Shown here piece by piece: positions 39,727-47,973 of a DNA stretch of 64,000 nucleotides. The DNA lies in assembly GCA_963770645.1 (NCBI GenBank), contig CAVYQL010000003.1:1984001-2048000 (forward strand). The letters are read 5' to 3'. Numbering within the stretch: the first letter of the stretch is position 1; every line of letters starts with the position of its first letter. The notes below the pieces were generated by a model. It did no database searches. It was not told the DNA's origin and saw only the letters and a program-made list of their open reading frames with translations. Both the position numbers and the translations under genes were made by a program. The stretch comes from Bog-473 sp963770645 (GTDB lineage Bacteria; Actinomycetota; Acidimicrobiia; Acidimicrobiales; RAAP-2).

Positions 39727-41364
39727 ATGACGACAGAGGTCGCAGACGACTCCGAGCTGGCCTGGGACGAGTTCGTCCCGGACGGCGACGACGTCGAGGA
39801 CGAAGACGAAGAGGACGTGGACATGCGCGCCCGCGCGCACGCTCGCGCGTCCGGCCTCGAGATCGACGACGAGGAAGAAGACGTCGAGCTCGCCAAGGAG
39901 GACCTCGAGCTTCGCTGGGACGCGTTCGAAGGGGAGGAGCCCGAGGGCAGCGCCGAGGACCAGGCCGCCGCGGCAGACGCGGCGCGCATCGCGGCCGCGC
40001 TTGAGCGCATGGAACGGCGTGTGATGGGCGACGACTGGGCCGACGACGCCGACGCCGCCGCGCCTGTCGAGGAGCCCGCGGCTCACGACGTCATCACCGA
40101 CGAGATCACCAACGAAGTCGCCGACGAAGTCACCGACGACCCGATCACCGACGACTCCGTCGCCAGCAACGTTGAGCTCGTAGACGACGGTGTCGCCCCG
40201 AGTGAGGATCGGATGCGCGTCGAAGCTGCCTTCGCCCGGATGGAGGAGGCGCTCTTCGGCGACGCCAGCGAGGGCGACGAGGAGTCCGAGCAGTGGCTCG
40301 ACGAGGACGACGCGCTTGTCGCCGCCGTGGACGAGGCGTACGGAGTGGACGAGGCCTACGAGGTGGACGAGGCCTACGAGGTGGACGAGGAGCTGTCCGT
40401 CGAGACCAGCGCGGAGAACGACGAACCCGAAGCGTGGCTCGAAGACGAGGAGGCGGGGGAGTCCGTCGTGGGCGCCGCCACCGGGTGCGAGGGCCGATCT
40501 CCGGTGCACACCGAGTTCGCCAGCGACGCTGTCTGGCTCGATGCGGACCACACGGACGAGGACGAGCCGGCGGCGGTCGCACCGACGGCACGGGTCTCGG
40601 GATGGGACGATGCCACCGACGCCTACGACGAGGAGGGCGCAGTCGAGATAGTCGGTGGCGCCCTGGCGGATTCGGCCTTGCCCGAGGAGCCCCGGAGCAG
40701 AGAACGCATCGTCATACCCGCTGACCTGTCAGAGCTCAACGAGTTCGTCGCCGCCTATAGCGAGCAGAACGACGGAGGGACTGCCGCCACCCGTCCTCGC
40801 ACGCGCACCCGCGGGCGCATCGCCACCGCAGGTGCCGGAACCGACGTCCGCCGGTTCGTCCTGTTGGCCTGCCTGTTCCTTGCCGTCGTCATTGCCGCGG
40901 TGGTCCTGCACTTCGGGCACATCCACTCGAGCGCAGCGCCGCCCGCGACGACTCGGACGGCCACGACGGCGGCGGCGCCGGGAGGATCGTCGCCGGCCAA
41001 CGTTGCGCGCCTCGAGTCTGCGATCACCGATGTCCAATCGGCGTCGAGCGGGGCACAAGCAGGGCTGACGACGCTCACGGTGTTCCCGACGCCGCTCCGG
41101 GTGGCCACCATCATCAATCCCTATGTGGACTCGCTCCAGCTCTACGAGACGCTGGCGTCGTCGGTGACAGTGCCCCAGGCGGCCCGCAGCGCCGCGAGCG
41201 CGGCCGACGCGCAGGTGCACCAGGACATCGGCTTCCTCGGGACCATCAACGGGTTGCCCGCCATTCAGCTCGGCTCCTTCATTGACGAGTTCTTCGCCCA
41301 GTCGACGCAGCTGCAGTCGACGATGGACGCCCTCCAGCACGCGCTGAACACGGCGACCCGCTGA
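39727..41364 (+). CDS. Highly acidic single-pass membrane protein, unknown function
   Basis: 545 residues; no family recognised. ATG at 39727 behind a GAGGGGG Shine-Dalgarno. Residues 1 to about 355 are extremely rich in Asp and Glu (VEDEDEEDVDMRARAHARAS) and should lie in the cytoplasm. They contain two copies of a helical module, ARIAAALERMERRVMGDD (about residue 86) and MRVEAAFARMEEALFGDA (about residue 161), and a V-D-E-A-Y-E tandem repeat (residues 201-222). A basic stretch (TRPRTRTRGRIATAG) precedes one membrane span (RFVLLACLFLAVVIAAVVLHF, near residue 380). The outer 150 residues are helical with no cysteines. Domain order resembles a cytoplasmic scaffold tethered to the membrane, but this is inference. 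Confidence 0.8.
   Translation: MTTEVADDSELAWDEFVPDGDDVEDEDEEDVDMRARAHARASGLEIDDEEEDVELAKEDLELRWDAFEGEEPEGSAEDQAAAADAARIAAALERMERRVMGDDWADDADAAAPVEEPAAHDVITDEITNEVADEVTDDPITDDSVASNVELVDDGVAPSEDRMRVEAAFARMEEALFGDASEGDEESEQWLDEDDALVAAVDEAYGVDEAYEVDEAYEVDEELSVETSAENDEPEAWLEDEEAGESVVGAATGCEGRSPVHTEFASDAVWLDADHTDEDEPAAVAPTARVSGWDDATDAYDEEGAVEIVGGALADSALPEEPRSRERIVIPADLSELNEFVAAYSEQNDGGTAATRPRTRTRGRIATAGAGTDVRRFVLLACLFLAVVIAAVVLHFGHIHSSAAPPATTRTATTAAAPGGSSPANVARLESAITDVQSASSGAQAGLTTLTVFPTPLRVATIINPYVDSLQLYETLASSVTVPQAARSAASAADAQVHQDIGFLGTINGLPAIQLGSFIDEFFAQSTQLQSTMDALQHALNTATR
40327..40392 (+). repeat. 18-bp in-frame tandem repeat in the acidic protein gene
   Basis: gtggacgaggcgtacgga, then two exact copies of gtggacgaggcctacgag and a partial fourth; encodes V-D-E-A-Y-E. 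Confidence 0.9.
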
Positions 41365-41483
41365 TTCAGGAGGCAGCCAGACGGCCCGCCGACCGGCGTG
41401 AACTTCCGTACCGGCAAGGCCAGCTCGCATACTGGGGCATCGCCACGCCCGACACACCCAGCCCGCTGACCGACGACGACGCC

Positions 41484-41954
41484 ATGGCGCTCGCCCTCAC
41501 CGAGGCGCGCGTTGCCGCAGCCGAGGGCGACGTGCCGGTCGGGGCGGTCACGCTTCATGGCGGCCAGGTGGTGGCCGCACGACACAACGAGCGCGAGCGC
41601 TCGGGGGACCCCACCGCGCACGCCGAGATGCTGGCGCTGCGCGACACGGCGGCTGCGCTCGGGGGGTGGCGGCTCTCAGAAGTGACGATGGTCGTCACGC
41701 TCGAGCCGTGCCCCATGTGTGCCGGTGCGCTGGTCGCAGCCCGGGTTGGCCGCCTGGTCTTCGGAGCCAGCGATCCCCGGGCGGGGGCCTGCGGCACGCT
41801 CTACAACCTCTGTGTCGACCCTCGCCTCAACCACGAACTCCCCGTCGAGGGTGGCCTTTGCGCGGCCGAGTGCGGGGACCTTCTCTCCTCGTTCTTCGCC
41901 GCGAAACGAGGTGGCAAGGGAGCCGCAGACGACGCTGCCCAACGTCCAGACTGA
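41484..41954 (+). CDS. tadA: tRNA-specific adenosine deaminase
   Basis: Converts A34 to inosine in tRNA-Arg(ACG), essential for reading CGN codons. 156 residues. The zinc site is complete: HAE in DPTAHAEMLALRDTAA with the catalytic Glu, and PCPMC in VTLEPCPMCAGALVAARVG. The motif AAEGDVPVGAVTLHGG opens the domain and NHELPVEGGLCAAEC closes it. ATG at 41484 is used; a few residues may be missing because the family often begins slightly earlier and no start codon with good context is visible upstream. It sits 146 bp before tRNA-Ser(CGA). Confidence 0.93.
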   Translation: MALALTEARVAAAEGDVPVGAVTLHGGQVVAARHNERERSGDPTAHAEMLALRDTAAALGGWRLSEVTMVVTLEPCPMCAGALVAARVGRLVFGASDPRAGACGTLYNLCVDPRLNHELPVEGGLCAAECGDLLSSFFAAKRGGKGAADDAAQRPD

Positions 41955-42100
41955 GCAGGTGGCGCCGAAAGGCCCCGAGAGGCCGGTCCGCGACAGCACT
42001 GCGACACGCATTCCCCTGACCTCCGACTTCGTGCGAATCGGCGCCGTCGCGGACCCGTCCCGAACCTCCGTACCAGGTCACAGCGAGTAGACTCTCGCCC

Positions 42101-42186
42101 GGAGGAGTGCGAGAGCGGCCGAATCGGACGGTCTCGAAAACCGTTGTGCCTCATGGGTACCGTGGGTTCAAATCCCACCTCCTCCG
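42101..42186 (+). tRNA. tRNA-Ser (CGA anticodon)
   Basis: 86-nt class II tRNA; acceptor GGAGGAG/CTCCTCC, anticodon loop CTCGAAA, long variable arm (tgtgcctcatgggtacc region), T-loop GTTCAAATC. Confidence 0.96.
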
Positions 42187-42295
42187 CTCGGGGCCCGAAG
42201 GCCCGCCGCACTGGCGGATGCGGCAAGGACAGCGGCAGGTCGGAAGTCCTGCCGGTACAGCTGGTCGTCCCGCGGCGACCGGAAGGGAGTGAACG

Positions 42296-42568
42296 ATGGC
42301 ACGCGCACGATCGACATTCGGAAAACTGCAGCGCGACCAGGCCAAGAAGGAGCGGGCCAAGGCCAAGATGGACGACCGCCTGTCACGTCGCGAGGACAAG
42401 GCGGCGGCGGGCGACCAGCCCGACAACGCCCCGTCGGCCCAGGACGTCGACCAGACGCAGCTGCTCGAGCAGTTCGCCGCCCTGCACGAGGACCTGGCCG
42501 AAGGCCGCATCTCATTGGACGACTTCGAGGTACGCCAGGAGGAGCTCCGGGCCAAGCTGGTCGTCTGA
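42296..42568 (+). CDS. Small SHOCT-like domain protein
   Basis: 90 residues. A Lys/Arg-rich charged N-terminal half (MARARSTFGKLQRDQAKKER) is joined to a C-terminal helical hairpin, QLLEQFAALHEDLAEGRISL then DDFEVRQEEL, which has the L-G-x-I-S/T-x-x-E/D-F pattern of the short C-terminal (SHOCT) oligomerisation domain. The ATG at 42296 follows GGAAGGGAGTG, a good ribosome-binding site. It lies 110 bp after tRNA-Ser. Function unknown; the basic part could bind nucleic acid. Confidence 0.75.
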   Translation: MARARSTFGKLQRDQAKKERAKAKMDDRLSRREDKAAAGDQPDNAPSAQDVDQTQLLEQFAALHEDLAEGRISLDDFEVRQEELRAKLVV

Positions 42569-42620
42569 GTGGCTCGGGCCGTCCGGACGGGACGCCCCTG
42601 ACCTGGACTTCGCCGCCTGA

Positions 42621-43640
42621 TTAGTTGGGGCCTGGCGCCTCGCGCCCTTCGAGCCAGCGCTGGAACCCCGCCGCGTTGGAGTGCACCCCGTTCATGATGT
42701 CGAGCTTCTCCTTGTGGGCGGCGTCGATGTCGCCCAGCAGCGGGTCGAAGCGCGCAGCCAGTGCGTGGGCGATGTCCTCACCCGCCCGGTAGGCCGTCTC
42801 GGCCGTCTCGGCCCACTGCCGCAGCGTCTCGTCCGCCTCGGCCAGCAACTCCTCGGGGTCGTCGAGCAGGCCGTAGTGGGCGAGTGCAATCCCCGAGGGA
42901 CGCCGGGCCGCGAACTTGGCCAGCGAGGTCAGCGCCTGCTCGAGGTCGAAGTCGGGCGGCGGGGTCGAAGGCCTCAGGACGCCGCCGTCAGGCAGCTTGA
43001 CCCCGACGGCGTCGCCGGCGAAGAGGACGCCGCTCAACGAGTCGTGCAGGCCGAGGTGGTGCTTGGCATGGCCAGGCGAGTCCACGGCGACGAGCACGCG
43101 GTCGGGTCCAACGGTGATTTCCTCGCCCTCGTCGAGCACGTGTAGGCGCTCGGCGGGCGTCGGGTCGATGCGGCCGTAGAGGGAATCGAGCAGCGGACCG
43201 TAGACGCGCGCGGCCGAGCTGACCAGCTTCGTCGGATCGGCCAGATGCCGCGCGCCCTTCTGGTGCACATAGACCGTGGCCGCAGGAAAGGCACGGGCCA
43301 CGTTGCCGACGCCGCCCGCGTGATCGAGGTGGATGTGGGTGACGGCCACCCCGGCCAGCTCGGCCGGGCCGACCCCGATGTGGTCCAGCGCAGCCAAGAG
43401 GATAGGGACAGAGCTCTGGCTGCCTGTCTCGATAAGCACCGGGGCCGGGCCCTCGATGAGGTAGCCGGCGGTGACCCGCTCCCAGCCTCCGAGCATGGTG
43501 TCGATCTCGAGGACGCCCGTCGCGATGGCACGCGGCGGAGGGACCGCGGGGATGGCGTCGCCGCTCTCGGCGTCGTGGACATGGAGGCCGGCATCGGCGT
43601 GGCGGTGCGTCCGCCGTCCGTGCGAGTGGGTCCCGCTCAC
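42621..43640 (-). CDS. Metallo-beta-lactamase-fold hydrolase
   Basis: 339 residues from GTG 43640. The metal site is standard: THIHLDHAGG (about residue 101), a later His in DSPGHAKHHLGLHD and the bridging Asp in GVLFAGDAVGV. The N-terminus is His-rich (SGTHSHGRRTHRHADAGLHV). It follows the glucose dehydrogenase gene by 7 bp and is surely co-transcribed with it. The usual activities of this subgroup are lactone, thioester or phosphoester hydrolysis. Given the neighbour makes gluconolactone, a lactonase is an attractive but untested idea. Confidence 0.82.
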   Translation of the reverse strand: MSGTHSHGRRTHRHADAGLHVHDAESGDAIPAVPPPRAIATGVLEIDTMLGGWERVTAGYLIEGPAPVLIETGSQSSVPILLAALDHIGVGPAELAGVAVTHIHLDHAGGVGNVARAFPAATVYVHQKGARHLADPTKLVSSAARVYGPLLDSLYGRIDPTPAERLHVLDEGEEITVGPDRVLVAVDSPGHAKHHLGLHDSLSGVLFAGDAVGVKLPDGGVLRPSTPPPDFDLEQALTSLAKFAARRPSGIALAHYGLLDDPEELLAEADETLRQWAETAETAYRAGEDIAHALAARFDPLLGDIDAAHKEKLDIMNGVHSNAAGFQRWLEGREAPGPN

Positions 43641-43647
43641 CGCGCCC

Positions 43648-44697
43648 TCACGCCTCGTTGACCTCGATGACGACCTTGACGTCGTCGGGCTGGCGATCGA
43701 GCGCCTTCTCCCAATCGTCGAGCGGGACCCTGCGCGTGATCAGCCTCGCCAGCCACGCGTTGTCGGCCTTGGCCAACGCGTCGGCCGCCGCCTCGTAGTG
43801 ACGCCGGTTGGCGTTCACCGATCCGACCACGGCGACGTTCTCGAGCACCATGTTGCGGTTGAGCAGTCCCTCGTCGACGTTGATCGTGTGACCGCCCGAG
43901 GACACGCCGGTGAGGCAGACGACCCCGCCGTTGCCAACGTTGGACATCGCGTCGAACACCACCGAGGGGACGCCGGTGCACTCGATGATGACGTCCGCGT
44001 CGGGACACGCCTCGGCCACCGAGCCCGTGTGGTAGGTCGCGCCGAGGGCGGCGACCAGGTCGGGCTTGAGGCCGGTGCTGACCTGGTCCATCACGTGCAC
44101 GTCGAGACCCCGCTGGACACCGATGAGCGCGGCGAGGAGACCGATCGGCCCGGCCCCCGTCACGAGCACCTTCTTGGGGTCCCAGTGGGCGCGGGAACCG
44201 ACCCGGTCGACCTCCTCCCACGCCTTGGCCACCACGCTCGTCGGCTCCAACAGGACGCCCAGGACGCCGAGCCCCGAGTCCACCTTGACCGTGAAGTCAG
44301 GGGTGATGCGGTAGCGCTCCGAGCAGTAGCCGTGGTGCTGCTTGATCCCGCGCTCGGTGTAGAGGCCGTTGCGGCAGAAATCCCACTCGAGCACGGCGCA
44401 GTTCGCGCAGGGCACCGGGTCGGGTCGCCGCACGATGCCGACCACGAGGTCGCCCTTGGCCAGCGCCCCGCCGGCCGGTGCCTCGAGCACGCGCCCGAGC
44501 GACTCGTGTCCGAGGACCAGACGCTCCTCGCCGGGCGGAGGCCAGCCGTACTGCCCGGTGAGGATCTCGATGTCGGTTCCGCAGATACCGATGGCCAGCG
44601 TCTCGACCAGCACCGGGCCATCGGACTCGGGGGGTTCGGGCATGTCCGAGAGCGCAGCAGACCCTGCCTGCAAGGGGACGACGGTGAGTGCCTTCAT
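43648..44697 (-). CDS. gdh: Glucose 1-dehydrogenase-like zinc-dependent MDR enzyme
   Basis: Medium-chain dehydrogenase, 349 residues, closest in pattern to archaeal-type glucose dehydrogenases that oxidise glucose to gluconolactone with NAD(P). Catalytic-zinc segment AIGICGTDIEILTGQYGWPP, then LVLGHESLG; structural-zinc cysteines in VPCANCAVLEWDFCRNG (fewer than the four of classical alcohol dehydrogenases); nucleotide fold VLVTGAGPIGLLAALIG. ATG at 44697 follows a GGGAGGAAA site. It lies between a GH15 glycosidase upstream and the metallo-hydrolase downstream, suggesting a glucose-release-and-oxidation unit. Sugar specificity is inferred. Confidence 0.85.
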   Translation of the reverse strand: MKALTVVPLQAGSAALSDMPEPPESDGPVLVETLAIGICGTDIEILTGQYGWPPPGEERLVLGHESLGRVLEAPAGGALAKGDLVVGIVRRPDPVPCANCAVLEWDFCRNGLYTERGIKQHHGYCSERYRITPDFTVKVDSGLGVLGVLLEPTSVVAKAWEEVDRVGSRAHWDPKKVLVTGAGPIGLLAALIGVQRGLDVHVMDQVSTGLKPDLVAALGATYHTGSVAEACPDADVIIECTGVPSVVFDAMSNVGNGGVVCLTGVSSGGHTINVDEGLLNRNMVLENVAVVGSVNANRRHYEAAADALAKADNAWLARLITRRVPLDDWEKALDRQPDDVKVVIEVNEA

Positions 44698-44790
44698 GGT
44701 TTCCTCCCAGTGGGGGTCGTCGGGGCGGTCGGGACCTCGGTGTCGGCTGCCTCCCGTCGGGGAGGGCCAGGCTGCAGGCTACGAGGTCGG

Positions 44791-46704
44791 TCAGCTTGGG
44801 GCGCCGGCGCGCCGGCGGGCCGCAGAGACCCGGCCGGTTCGTTTCATCCGCTGGATCACCGACGTGATGTTGGCCGAGCGGTCGACCGTGAGTTCCTTGT
44901 GGCGCTCGAGGACCGGGGCGAGCGGGTCCTTCCCGCTCAGGCGGAAGGCCGAATTGATGAGCGACACGTGCGAGAAGGCTTGGGGGAAGTTGCCCACCAA
45001 GCGGCCGGCCAAGGCGTCGTACTCTTCCGAGAGCAGGCCGAGGTCGTTGCGCAGCGCCAAGAGACGCTCGAACATCTCGACCGCCTCTTCGTCGCGTCCG
45101 ATCATGTGGAGGCAATCGACGAGCCAGAACGAGCAGGCCAAGAAGGCGCCCTCCCGGCCGGTGAGCCCGTCCACCGCGCCGTCGTCGGACGTCTTGTACC
45201 GCAGCACGAAGCCGTGGTCGAGCAGCTCGCGCTGCACCGCCTCGACGGTGCTCACGATTCGGGGGTCGTCGGGAGGCAAGAAGCCGACGAGGGGGATCAT
45301 GAGCGCGCTGGCATCGAGCTGGTCCGACCCGTAGTACTGGGTGAAGGCACCAATGTCGTCGTTGTAGCCCTTCTCGATGACCTCAGTGAAGATGTCGTTG
45401 CGCAGCGAACGCCACTTCTCCAACGGCCCGGTGAGGTCGGGCCATTCCTCGAGGGTGCGCACGGCACGGTCGACCGCCACCCAGGCCATCACCTTGGAAT
45501 GGGTGAAGTGGCGCCGCGGCCCGCGCACCTCCCAGATGCCGTCGTCGGGCTCGAGCCAGCCCTTCTCGATGAAATCGATCAGCTGCGTCTGCAGGGCCCA
45601 GGCGGCCTCGCCGTGCACACCTTCGGCGTGGGCGGACGAGTGCAACGCCGACATGACTTCGCCGTACACGTCGAGCTGGTATTGCTGCGACGCCGCATTG
45701 CCGATGCGGACCGGGGCCGAGTCCTCGTAGCCGGGCAACCACGACGCCTCCCACTCCTCGAGCCGGCGCTCGCCCGCGGCGCCGTACATGATCTGGAGCT
45801 CCGAGACGTCGCCGGCGACGGCTCGCAACAGCCAGTCGCGCCAGCCCAGCGCCTCAGCGAAGTAGCCCCCGCGCATGAGGGCCTCGAGCGTCAACGTGGC
45901 GTCGCGCAACCAGCAGAACCGATAGTCCCAGTTTCGGTTGCCACCGAGGGCTTCGGGCAGTGACGTCGTGGCGGCGGCCACGATGCCGTTGGTGGGCTCG
46001 TAGGTCAGCGCCTTGAGCGTGATCAGCGAACGCACCACCGCGTCGCGATAGGGACCCTCGTAGCAGCACGTCGCGGCCCATTCGGTCCAGAAGGCCTCGG
46101 TGAGATGTACCGCGTAGTAACTGTCGAGGGGCGGTGGCGGGTCCTCGTGGGACGGGTGCCAGACGAGTGTGAAGGGATAGCGCTCCCGCTCCGTCACGGT
46201 GAACTCGGCCACCGTGCTCAGGTCCTTGCCCTGCGCGTCGACCCGGTGCCACAGCGCCACCGAGTCCGGCCCCGCGGTGTAGCGAGTGAGCCCGTCGTGC
46301 GACGTCACCCACGGGATCACCTGTCCGTAGTCGAAGCGCACGGTCAGGTCCATGCGCATGTCGACGGACCCGCTCACGCCTTCGACGCTGCGCACGAGAT
46401 GCGGATGGCTGTCGCGCACGGGCATGCAGTCGGTGATCCGCACAGTGCCGTCCACCGTGTCGAACTCGGTCTCGAGCACCAGCGCGTCCGGCCGGTACCA
46501 GCGACGCGTCGCCAGGATGGCGCTCGCGCCTCCCGCCGGTGCCAGCCGCCAGAAGCCGTGGCTCTCGTCACCGAGGAGGCGGGAGAAGCACGATGGCGAG
46601 TCGAAGTGCGGCAGGCACATCCAATCGACCGCACCATCTCGGCCCACCAGGGCGGCCGTGTGCAGGTCGCCGATCACTGCGTAGTCCTCGATGCGCTGGC
46701 TCAT
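44791..46704 (-). CDS. GH15 glycosidase (trehalase/glucoamylase type)
   Basis: 637 residues, full length, cytoplasmic (no signal). Family 15 enzymes of this size in actinobacteria include the mycobacterial trehalase; others cut glucose from alpha-glucans. The N-terminal domain begins MSQRIEDYAVIGDLHTAALV; the (alpha/alpha)6 barrel carries GNRNWDYRFCWLRDATLTLE, with the substrate-binding Trp-Arg-Asp, and a glutamate in the segment PDDGIWEVRGPRRHFTHSKV is the usual general acid. Starts ATG 46704; AAGATT lies six bases before it. Upstream gene of a likely unit with glucose dehydrogenase (93-bp gap) and the metallo-hydrolase. Trehalose versus maltodextrin cannot be decided. Confidence 0.88.
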   Translation of the reverse strand: MSQRIEDYAVIGDLHTAALVGRDGAVDWMCLPHFDSPSCFSRLLGDESHGFWRLAPAGGASAILATRRWYRPDALVLETEFDTVDGTVRITDCMPVRDSHPHLVRSVEGVSGSVDMRMDLTVRFDYGQVIPWVTSHDGLTRYTAGPDSVALWHRVDAQGKDLSTVAEFTVTERERYPFTLVWHPSHEDPPPPLDSYYAVHLTEAFWTEWAATCCYEGPYRDAVVRSLITLKALTYEPTNGIVAAATTSLPEALGGNRNWDYRFCWLRDATLTLEALMRGGYFAEALGWRDWLLRAVAGDVSELQIMYGAAGERRLEEWEASWLPGYEDSAPVRIGNAASQQYQLDVYGEVMSALHSSAHAEGVHGEAAWALQTQLIDFIEKGWLEPDDGIWEVRGPRRHFTHSKVMAWVAVDRAVRTLEEWPDLTGPLEKWRSLRNDIFTEVIEKGYNDDIGAFTQYYGSDQLDASALMIPLVGFLPPDDPRIVSTVEAVQRELLDHGFVLRYKTSDDGAVDGLTGREGAFLACSFWLVDCLHMIGRDEEAVEMFERLLALRNDLGLLSEEYDALAGRLVGNFPQAFSHVSLINSAFRLSGKDPLAPVLERHKELTVDRSANITSVIQRMKRTGRVSAARRRAGAPS

Positions 46705-46722
46705 GGCGTCAATCTTGCCGCG

Positions 46723-47910
46723 TTAACCAGAGATGCACGGACCGGTGCTCACGGCCGAGCGGTGCCCTTGCGCCTGTTGGACCCGCGAGAGGACTCCTGG
46801 CGACGTGAGGGCGTAGCCCACGTCGGGGTAGACGGTCGAGCGGCTGAAGACCACGCCGATGACCTGGCCGCCCGGGCCGAGCAGGGGGCCGCCCGAGTTG
46901 CCGGGCAGCACGTCGGCGTCGAGCGCGTAGACACCGCGGGTGACCGAGCCGTTGTTGTAGATGTCCTTTCCGATGGCCGTGATCTCCTCGGTCACCCCGG
47001 CCGGGTCGATGGTGAGCGGTCCGTCCTCGGGGTAACCGAGGAATGCGGCCTGGGTTCCGCGCGCGACCAGGTTCGGGCTGATGCTGAGCGCCGGTCCCAT
47101 CGGCGCGTTGGTGCGCAAGATGGCGAGGTCGAAGGACGGGTCGAAGTAGACGGTCGTCGCGCTGTACGCGTCGTTCCCGACGAGCACTTGCGTGTTGCCG
47201 TTGGACTCGCCGGCCACGACGTGCGCGTTGGTGGCCACGAGGCCCGGCGCGACGACGAAGGCTGAGCCCTCCTGCTCGTTGTCGCACGCGGTGCCCAGCA
47301 CCTTGACCGTCGAGAAGACGGCGGGGTCGGCCAACGCGCGGGTCTGAGCATTGGTCGGGGGCGAGACGGGCGGCGTCGAGGGCGGCGTCAACGAACTGAA
47401 CACCTGCGGGAAGCCCTGGTTGTTCAAGAACGTCTGGAGGTCGTTGAAGATCGAGGGCGCCTGCGGAAGGATCCGGTCGATCGAATGCAAGATGTCAGAA
47501 CGCGACACGGCCGCGTCGAGCGATGTGAAGCGGCTGTTGGGCGACGTGATCACCGCCGCCACGAGCCAGACCGAGAGCAGCACGGCGATCACGGCGACGC
47601 CGACCCCGAGGACGGCGTCGACCTGTCCCAGGTGATGTCGCCGCACGCTGAGGTTGCCCCAGGTCCCGAGGACCCGTCCCGTGTAGCCGAAGAGGCAGGC
47701 CGTCGCCATCACGAGGGACACCACGACGACCGAGCGGGTCAGGTCGTCTTGCAGTCCTGTCCGCAGCAGCGGCAACCACACCAGGGTCCCGAGGAGGAAC
47801 CCGAGGAAGAACCCGCCGAAGGTGAAGAGCTGGACGAGGGCGCCGAGGCGCAGCCCATGGACGGCGGCCAGCAGCATCAGGCCGATGATCAGCAGGTCCA
47901 CCCAATCCAC
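46723..47910 (-). CDS. marP: MarP-like membrane serine protease
   Basis: 395 residues from GTG 47910 (VDWVDLLIIGLMLLAAVHGL). Four N-terminal membrane spans form a CvpA/colicin V-type domain (residues 1 to about 125), followed by an extracellular trypsin-like protease. The triad is complete: His in LVATNAHVVAGES, Asp in DPSFDLAILRTN and Ser in DADVLPGNSGGPLLGPGG. Mycobacterial MarP, of the same layout, activates a peptidoglycan hydrolase and is needed for acid resistance. A TACCCT -10 lies 7 nt before the GTG, so the mRNA should be leaderless. Only 63 bp separate it from the divergent lipoprotein gene. Confidence 0.92.
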   Translation of the reverse strand: MDWVDLLIIGLMLLAAVHGLRLGALVQLFTFGGFFLGFLLGTLVWLPLLRTGLQDDLTRSVVVVSLVMATACLFGYTGRVLGTWGNLSVRRHHLGQVDAVLGVGVAVIAVLLSVWLVAAVITSPNSRFTSLDAAVSRSDILHSIDRILPQAPSIFNDLQTFLNNQGFPQVFSSLTPPSTPPVSPPTNAQTRALADPAVFSTVKVLGTACDNEQEGSAFVVAPGLVATNAHVVAGESNGNTQVLVGNDAYSATTVYFDPSFDLAILRTNAPMGPALSISPNLVARGTQAAFLGYPEDGPLTIDPAGVTEEITAIGKDIYNNGSVTRGVYALDADVLPGNSGGPLLGPGGQVIGVVFSRSTVYPDVGYALTSPGVLSRVQQAQGHRSAVSTGPCISG

Positions 47911-47917
47911 CGCTGCG

Positions 47918-47923
47918 AGGGTA
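47918..47923 (-). promoter_or_regulatory. Leaderless -10 (TACCCT) of marP
   Basis: TACCCT, 7 nt (cgcagcg), then GTG at 47910. Confidence 0.5.
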
Positions 47924-47973
47924 CCCAACGATGCACCCGAAAATGCGCCCCCCGCAGCTATTGTCGTCCCGCC

